Positions 59,447 to 64,000 of a DNA stretch of 64,000 bases are shown in pieces. This DNA comes from Altericroceibacterium xinjiangense (GTDB lineage: Bacteria; Pseudomonadota; Alphaproteobacteria; Sphingomonadales; Sphingomonadaceae): contig NZ_RSEK01000001.1 of assembly GCF_003958635.1 (NCBI RefSeq), positions 310,001 through 374,000 on the forward strand. Direction: 5' to 3'. Positions within the stretch are counted from its first letter, which is position 1. Every line of letters starts with the position of its first letter. The notes below the pieces were generated by a model, which saw only the letters and a program-made list of their open reading frames with translations, was not told where the DNA came from and ran no database searches. The position numbers and the translations under genes are program-made.

Positions 59447-60793
59447 CTATTCCCCCGCGACTGTCATCGAGTCGATGCGGATCGTCGGCACGTTGACTGC
59501 GCGGTGCCACTCGATGTCGTTGGCCGGTACCAGTCCCGCGAACATGTCCAGCAAGTTGCCGGCGATCGTGAACTCGGCGACCGGCCCGGCGATCGCGCCG
59601 TCCACGATCCGGAAGCCGGATGCGCCGCGGCTGTAGTCACCGGTGACGGCGTTGACGCCCTGGCCGATCAACTCGGTGACCAGCACGCCTTCCGCTATGT
59701 CCGCGATCAGGGTTTCCGGGGTCAGATCCCCCGGCTCCAGGTGGACGTTGCTCGCCGATACGCCCGGCGCGCCGCCCGCCCCGCGGGAGGCGTGGCCGGT
59801 GGGTTCGATCCCAAGCTGGCGAGCCGAAGCGATGTTCGCCAGCCAACCCGTGACGCGCCCATCATCGACCAGCGCGCGCGCAGCAGTGGGCAACCCTTCT
59901 CCGTCGAAAGGGCGTGAACGCAAGCCGCGCGGGCGATGCGGGTCCTCGATGACCCGGATGTTGGCGGGAAATATCCGGTCCTCCTCATGCCCCAGCAGGA
60001 AAGATGCGCGCCGGGCGATCGCAGGCGCGGCCATGGCTCCGAGTAGATGGCCGAGCAGCGAATTGCCCACGCGGGGATCGAACACCACCGGCATCGGCCC
60101 GCTTTTCATGCGTGCCGGGTCGAGCCGCGCCACGGCGCGTGTCCCTGCCTTACGGCCGATTTCGGCACAACTCGGCAGATCGGACACGTGCCGGGTCACG
60201 CGATAGGCGTAGTCCCGCTGCATCCGCGCCCCCTCGCCCGCGATGACGCTGGCGCTGAGGGAATGGCTCGTTGCGCCGTAACCACCCGCAAATCCCTCGC
60301 TGGTCGCCAGAGCGAACGCGCTGCGCGAGAAGTTAGCCGATCCGCCTTCGCTGTTGCTGACGCCAGCGACGGATCGCGCCGCATCCTCCACGGCGGCGGC
60401 TCGTTCCCTCAGAAGCTCGGGAGCAGGCTCGGCATCGTCGCTCAAGTCGAGTGCTGGAAACGGCCCGGCGGTGAGCAACTCCGGAGGAGCAAGGCCGGCG
60501 AAAGGATCTTCGGGCGCGGCACGCGCCATCGCTACGGCTCTTTCGGCGAGTTCGCGCAAGCCTGCGTCGGAAAGGTCCGTCGCGCTGATCGAGGCGGAGC
60601 GGCGGCCGACGAACACGCGCAAGCCGGCTTCCCCGCCTTCCGAACGGTCGACGTCCTCCAGTTTCCCGAGTCGCACGTGAATGCCGAGGCTGCTGCTGCC
60701 GATCGCGACCGCGTCCGCGGCGTCGGCTCCTGCCTGGCGGGCCATCTCGACCAGCGTGGCACAGCGTTCCTGCGCGGCGGCAGGATCAAGCAT
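59447..60793 (-). CDS. pmbA: TldD/PmbA family metallopeptidase-related protein (TldE)
   Basis: This 448-residue protein matches PmbA/TldE: an N-terminal domain with MARQAGADAADAVAIGSSSLGIHVR, the middle FDPRVGNSLLGHLLGAMAAPAIA, and a C-terminal VTELIGQGVNAVTGDYSRGASGF. TldD-TldE form a protease that degrades unfolded peptides and processes some modified peptides; TldE is the subunit lacking the active-site zinc motif, and none is visible here. tldD is not in the window. It precedes the BON-MscS gene with a one-base gap. Confidence 0.93.
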   Translation of the reverse strand: MLDPAAAQERCATLVEMARQAGADAADAVAIGSSSLGIHVRLGKLEDVDRSEGGEAGLRVFVGRRSASISATDLSDAGLRELAERAVAMARAAPEDPFAGLAPPELLTAGPFPALDLSDDAEPAPELLRERAAAVEDAARSVAGVSNSEGGSANFSRSAFALATSEGFAGGYGATSHSLSASVIAGEGARMQRDYAYRVTRHVSDLPSCAEIGRKAGTRAVARLDPARMKSGPMPVVFDPRVGNSLLGHLLGAMAAPAIARRASFLLGHEEDRIFPANIRVIEDPHRPRGLRSRPFDGEGLPTAARALVDDGRVTGWLANIASARQLGIEPTGHASRGAGGAPGVSASNVHLEPGDLTPETLIADIAEGVLVTELIGQGVNAVTGDYSRGASGFRIVDGAIAGPVAEFTIAGNLLDMFAGLVPANDIEWHRAVNVPTIRIDSMTVAGE

Positions 60794-60859
60794 GGATCAG
60801 GTTCTTGCGTTGCATGCCAGCCGGTTAGCGGCCGAACCGGCGCAGCGCCAGTCTTCCGG

Positions 60860-61249
60860 TCAGAACAGCGCCTCCAGCCCCTTGTATCCCGCCGTGAGCA
60901 CGAACGGCAAGCCGATGGCGCAAAGCCACAGTGCAGCGCAATCCTTCCGGAACGCGTCGAACAATTCGGGATTGGCGGCCTGGCCATCGGTAAGCCGGTC
61001 CCAACGGCCTTCCAGCATCCGGCAGGCCGGAATGATCGCGACGATCAGGAAGACCAATCCGAGATAAGGCAAGCTCGATCCGTTCCCCGTCTTCAGCAGG
61101 GACATGGTCACGAAGATCTGCAGTCCGGTGTAGACCAGCAGGGCATACGCGACATGATCGCTCATCTTCTTGCGCCAATCCAGGCTGCGGCCCGGCCTGG
61201 CGTGCGCGTCCGTGTCTGAAAGCACGGTTCTTGGAAGCGCCTTTGGCAT
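60860..61249 (-). CDS. small membrane protein of unknown function
   Basis: The 129-residue protein has a basic N-terminus (about 30 residues) and three hydrophobic helices (about 33-55, 62-80 and 105-125). It starts at the ATG at 61249, with AGGAGAAGG just upstream. I do not recognise a family; it could be a DUF-type inner-membrane protein. It is upstream of pmbA on the same strand with a gap of 66 bp and divergent from lptB. The long frame further upstream is a shadow of lptB. Confidence 0.7.
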   Translation of the reverse strand: MPKALPRTVLSDTDAHARPGRSLDWRKKMSDHVAYALLVYTGLQIFVTMSLLKTGNGSSLPYLGLVFLIVAIIPACRMLEGRWDRLTDGQAANPELFDAFRKDCAALWLCAIGLPFVLTAGYKGLEALF

Positions 61250-61405
61250 GCGCCTTCTCCTCTCCTGGTTCCCTTGCGCCGAAGTATTCCACTGCTGCCG
61301 CTCCCGCGCAAGCGGCAGCACCGGTCTGCGCCGGTTTGAAGTTGAGAAATGCCCCCCGTGCCAAACGGGTGCAAAAGTACCTGTCCTCATGCTACGGCCT
61401 TGAAC

Positions 61406-62218
61406 ATGAATTCGCTCGATCAATCCGGTCTCGACCAGGACGCCCTGTCTCATTCGATGGCCGAAGCTCCGGCCAATGCCGCTCCGCCCATTCCGCAAGG
61501 CGGCCTGGAGGTGATCTCGATCGCCAAAAGCTACGACAAGCGCGCGGTCCTGACCGATATCTCGCTGACCGTCGGCAAGGGCGAAGTGCTCGGCCTGCTG
61601 GGACCGAACGGGGCGGGCAAGACGACGTGTTTCTATTCGATCATGGGGCTGGTGCGGCCCGACAGCGGCCGCATCCTGATGGACGGCGTCGATGTGACCA
61701 AGCTGCCGATGTACCGCCGCGCGGTCCTCGGCTTGGGCTACCTTCCGCAGGAAACCTCGATCTTCCGCGGGATGACGGTGGAGCAGAACATCAGTTCCGT
61801 GCTCGAGATGGTGGAGCCCGACAAGCAGGTCCGCGCTGCCGAGCTGGACCGGCTGCTCGACGAATTCGGCCTCACCCGCTTGCGGGAAAGCCCCGCGATG
61901 GCGCTCTCGGGCGGTGAACGGCGGCGGTGCGAAATCGCGCGGGCCCTGGCCGCCAAGCCATCGATCATGCTGCTCGACGAACCGTTCGCCGGGATCGACC
62001 CGCTGTCGATCGGCGATATTCGTCATCTCGTGATCGACCTGAAGCAGCGCGGAATCGGGGTGCTGATCACCGATCATAACGTGCGCGAGACACTCGATAT
62101 CGTGGATCGCGCCTGCATCATTTACGGCGGCCAGGTCCTGTTCGCCGGCAGCCCCGAAGAACTGGTAGCCGACGAAAACGTGCGCCGGCTGTATCTGGGC
62201 GAAAGCTTCACGCTATGA
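61406..62218 (+). CDS. lptB: LPS export ABC transporter ATP-binding protein LptB
   Basis: The 270-residue ATPase has Walker A GPNGAGKT, the LptB Q-loop region LGYLPQETSIFRGMTVEQNI, the signature LSGGERRR and Walker B IMLLDEPFAGIDP. The N-terminus is about 30 residues longer than in E. coli and disordered. With LptFG it pulls lipopolysaccharide from the inner membrane toward the outer membrane. The ATG at 61406 is chosen; the frame upstream is out of family. rpoN follows after 25 bp, the order lptB-rpoN being widely conserved; lptA and lptC are not directly upstream here. Confidence 0.95.
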   Translation: MNSLDQSGLDQDALSHSMAEAPANAAPPIPQGGLEVISIAKSYDKRAVLTDISLTVGKGEVLGLLGPNGAGKTTCFYSIMGLVRPDSGRILMDGVDVTKLPMYRRAVLGLGYLPQETSIFRGMTVEQNISSVLEMVEPDKQVRAAELDRLLDEFGLTRLRESPAMALSGGERRRCEIARALAAKPSIMLLDEPFAGIDPLSIGDIRHLVIDLKQRGIGVLITDHNVRETLDIVDRACIIYGGQVLFAGSPEELVADENVRRLYLGESFTL

Positions 62219-62243
62219 TTCCGGAGCACTCGCGAGCCTAGCC

Positions 62244-63620
62244 ATGGCCCTCGCCCCTCGCCTCGACCTGCGGCAGACGCAATCGCTGGCCATGACGCCG
62301 CAGCTGCAGCAGGCCATCAAGCTGCTGGCGCTGTCCAATCTGGAAATCGAAGGCTTCATCGGTGAAGCGCTCGAGGCCAATCCGCTGCTCGATGCCGGCG
62401 AAAGCGCGGCGATAGCGCCGCCGGAGCCTCCCCTGCGGCGCGAAACCGGCGACTGGAGCGCGCAACCCGCCAGCGCCGCTCCTGCCGATGCGACGGGGGA
62501 CTGGCTCGAAATTGAGGACCGCAGCGACGGGCCGACGCTGGCCGAACATCTGGAGGCGCAAGTCGGCACCCTGCCTCTGGATGCTGCCACCGGCTTCGTG
62601 GCCCGTTACATCATTGGGCTGCTGGACGAGGCGGGATACCTCTCCTTCCCCATAGACGAAATCGCGGCCGATCTGGGCGTTTCCGCCAAGGCTGCGGAAG
62701 AAGCGTTGCGGGCCGTACAGTCGCTCGATCCAACCGGCGTGGCCGCGCGCAGCCTGGCCGAATGTCTTAGCCTTCAGGCGAAGGATGCAGACCGCCACGA
62801 TCCGTGCATGGCGAAGCTGATCGCCAACCTCGATCTCCTTGCCAAAGCGAGCTTCGCGCAGCTCAAGCGATTGTGCGACGTGGATGACGAAGACTTCGCC
62901 GACATGCTGGCCGAGCTGCGCAGCTACGATCCCAAGCCCGGGTTGCGCTATGGCAGCGCCGCGCGGGAGACTGTGGCGCCCGACATCGTCGTCAGTCCCA
63001 CTGGCGGGAGCGGCTGGCGGATCGCACTGAACGAGGCAACGCTCCCCCGGCTGGTGGTGAATCGCTCCTACTATCTCGAGTTGCGGAGCGACTGCGCGGA
63101 CAGGAGTGCCAAAGCCTGGCTGAACGAACGGCTTTCCGACGCCAACTGGCTGGTGAAAGCGCTCGACCAGCGACAGAAGACGATCCTCAAGGTAGCGGGC
63201 GAAGTCGTCAAACGGCAGGATGGCTTCTTCCGCTTCGGCGTCGCCCACCTGAAGCCACTGACCCTGCGCACCGTGGCCGAGGCGATCGGAATGCACGAAT
63301 CGACCGTCAGCCGGGCAACTTCGAACAAGTATCTTCAGTGCGAGCGAGGTATGTTCGAACTGAAATACTTCTTCACCAGCGGCGTCGCTTCGGCCGATGG
63401 GGAAAGCGCCGCTTCGGCCGAGGCGGTCAAGGCGCAGATCCGCGCGTTGATCGAGGCTGAGGATCCGAAGCAGACCCTGTCCGACGATACCCTGGTTGAC
63501 CTTCTGCGCGCGCGCGGCTTCGATCTCGCGCGCCGGACGGTGGCCAAGTACCGCGAGGCGATCGGAATCGGGTCCTCGGTCCAGCGCCGGCGGCAAAAGA
63601 AGCTGGAGGGGGCTCGGTAA
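62244..63620 (+). CDS. rpoN: RNA polymerase sigma-54 factor
   Basis: The 458-residue protein starts with the activator-interacting region I (LDLRQTQSLAMTPQLQQAIKLLALSNLE), has an acidic region II, the core-binding domain, the HTH in RTVAEAIGMHESTVSRATSNKY, and the RpoN box ARRTVAKYREAIGI near the C-terminus. Sigma-54 needs AAA+ activators to open promoters of the GG-N10-GC type. It probably shares a transcript with lptB. No activator gene is nearby. Length is slightly below the usual 480-500. Confidence 0.96.
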   Translation: MALAPRLDLRQTQSLAMTPQLQQAIKLLALSNLEIEGFIGEALEANPLLDAGESAAIAPPEPPLRRETGDWSAQPASAAPADATGDWLEIEDRSDGPTLAEHLEAQVGTLPLDAATGFVARYIIGLLDEAGYLSFPIDEIAADLGVSAKAAEEALRAVQSLDPTGVAARSLAECLSLQAKDADRHDPCMAKLIANLDLLAKASFAQLKRLCDVDDEDFADMLAELRSYDPKPGLRYGSAARETVAPDIVVSPTGGSGWRIALNEATLPRLVVNRSYYLELRSDCADRSAKAWLNERLSDANWLVKALDQRQKTILKVAGEVVKRQDGFFRFGVAHLKPLTLRTVAEAIGMHESTVSRATSNKYLQCERGMFELKYFFTSGVASADGESAASAEAVKAQIRALIEAEDPKQTLSDDTLVDLLRARGFDLARRTVAKYREAIGIGSSVQRRRQKKLEGAR

Positions 63621-63659
63621 CCCTCGCGCAAAGGTTGCATTTTTGATAGCCGCCCGCCC

Positions 63660-64000
63660 ATGACGGCATACAAGCAAGGCGACCCGACAACGCTCAACCG
63701 GCTCTACGGCCGATCCCAGGGAAGGCGCCTGCGCAAGGCGCAGCAGGAACTGGTCGATACCCTGCTGCCCCAGCTCGCGGTTCCGGAAGACGGGCCGATC
63801 ACCGCGGAGCGTTTGTTCGGCCACCCCGCCCCGCTACACTTCGAAATCGGCTTTGGCGCGGGCGAGCACCTCGCCAGCCGGGCCGACATGCTGCCCGACC
63901 ACGGCTTCATCGGGTGCGAACCGTTCCTCAACGGTGTCGTCGGCGCCCTGACACACGTGCGCGAGGGACATCTGGCCAATGTCCGGCTGCACATGGGGGA
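63660..64000 (+). CDS. trmB: tRNA (guanine-N7-)-methyltransferase, N-terminal part
   Basis: The frame runs off the right edge after 113 residues. It starts at the ATG at 63660, 39 bp after rpoN, and shows NRLYGRSQGRRLRKAQQELVDTLLP, then LHFEIGFGAGEHLA, the SAM-binding motif I of TrmB, and GCEPFLNGV at motif II. TrmB methylates G46 in the variable loop of tRNAs. The rest of the gene is outside the window. Confidence 0.9.
   Translation, partial: MTAYKQGDPTTLNRLYGRSQGRRLRKAQQELVDTLLPQLAVPEDGPITAERLFGHPAPLHFEIGFGAGEHLASRADMLPDHGFIGCEPFLNGVVGALTHVREGHLANVRLHMG

Overview
The window is a GC-rich chromosomal segment (about two-thirds G+C by eye) of an alphaproteobacterium, most likely a member of Sphingomonadales (Erythrobacteraceae/Sphingomonadaceae type). 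Pointers to that group are ChpT of the CckA-CtrA phosphorelay, a DUF3297 protein, a DUF4167 protein, a TorF-type porin, a RluD-RpoH gene pair, and group-typical versions of ClpX, RpoB, RpoC and GroEL. Family-level placement is inference. No rRNA genes, insertion sequences, CRISPR arrays or prophage were seen.

Layout. 1-6.4 kb: a porin fragment, a serine/threonine-phosphatase-like enzyme, RNase P RNA, a cell-wall amidase, ChpT, a JAMM protease, RluD, the heat-shock sigma factor RpoH, and MtgA. 6.4-7.7 kb: a patch of visibly lower GC with one unknown lipoprotein and one small ORF. 7.8-12.2 kb: the protein-quality block clpX, clpP and tig on the minus strand, with a decayed amidase gene in the opposite orientation between clpP and tig. 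12.3-15.6 kb: tRNA-Leu, two small proteins, der, an EF-hand protein and a lipoprotein. 15.7-25.9 kb: rpoB-rpoC on the minus strand and rplJ-rplL divergent on the plus strand, separated by 625 bp, so the usual rplJL-rpoBC transcription unit is split here. 26-31 kb: a tethered cytochrome c, a PagL-like outer-membrane protein, a MATE exporter and groESL with a sigma70-type promoter and CIRCE operator. 31-36.5 kb: an accessory block with a DUF3429 protein, a host-attachment family protein, a PCMT-erythromycin esterase fusion, an exported methyltransferase-like lipoprotein, a class A beta-lactamase-like serine hydrolase and an Ala/Glu-rich lipoprotein. 36.7-43 kb: polA, an MscS channel and a CDC48-type AAA+ ATPase. 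43.4-46.7 kb: a lipoprotein, the two subunits of a 3-oxoacid CoA-transferase and an MFS transporter. 46.7-53.8 kb: a minus-strand run hisS-prfA-prmC-DUF4167-lnt-metK, mostly translation and envelope functions. 53.9-64 kb: an M61 peptidase, a flavin-dependent oxidoreductase, inorganic pyrophosphatase, a BON-MscS channel, PmbA/TldE, lptB, rpoN and the start of trmB.

Most of the window is core housekeeping. Points worth a second look are the split ribosomal protein/RNA polymerase operon, a PolA whose proofreading active site carries two substitutions, a PCMT-erythromycin esterase fusion, a trigger factor with a roughly 95-residue Lys/Ala-rich tail, a beta-lactamase homologue lacking the Glu166 motif, an amidase remnant between tig and clpP, and a hairpin-bounded intergenic region at about 43.2-43.4 kb that could encode a small RNA. 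I found no clearly new multi-gene system; the 31.7-36.1 kb block is the most unusual set of neighbours. All family calls rest on recognised motifs and overall resemblance, not on database searches.
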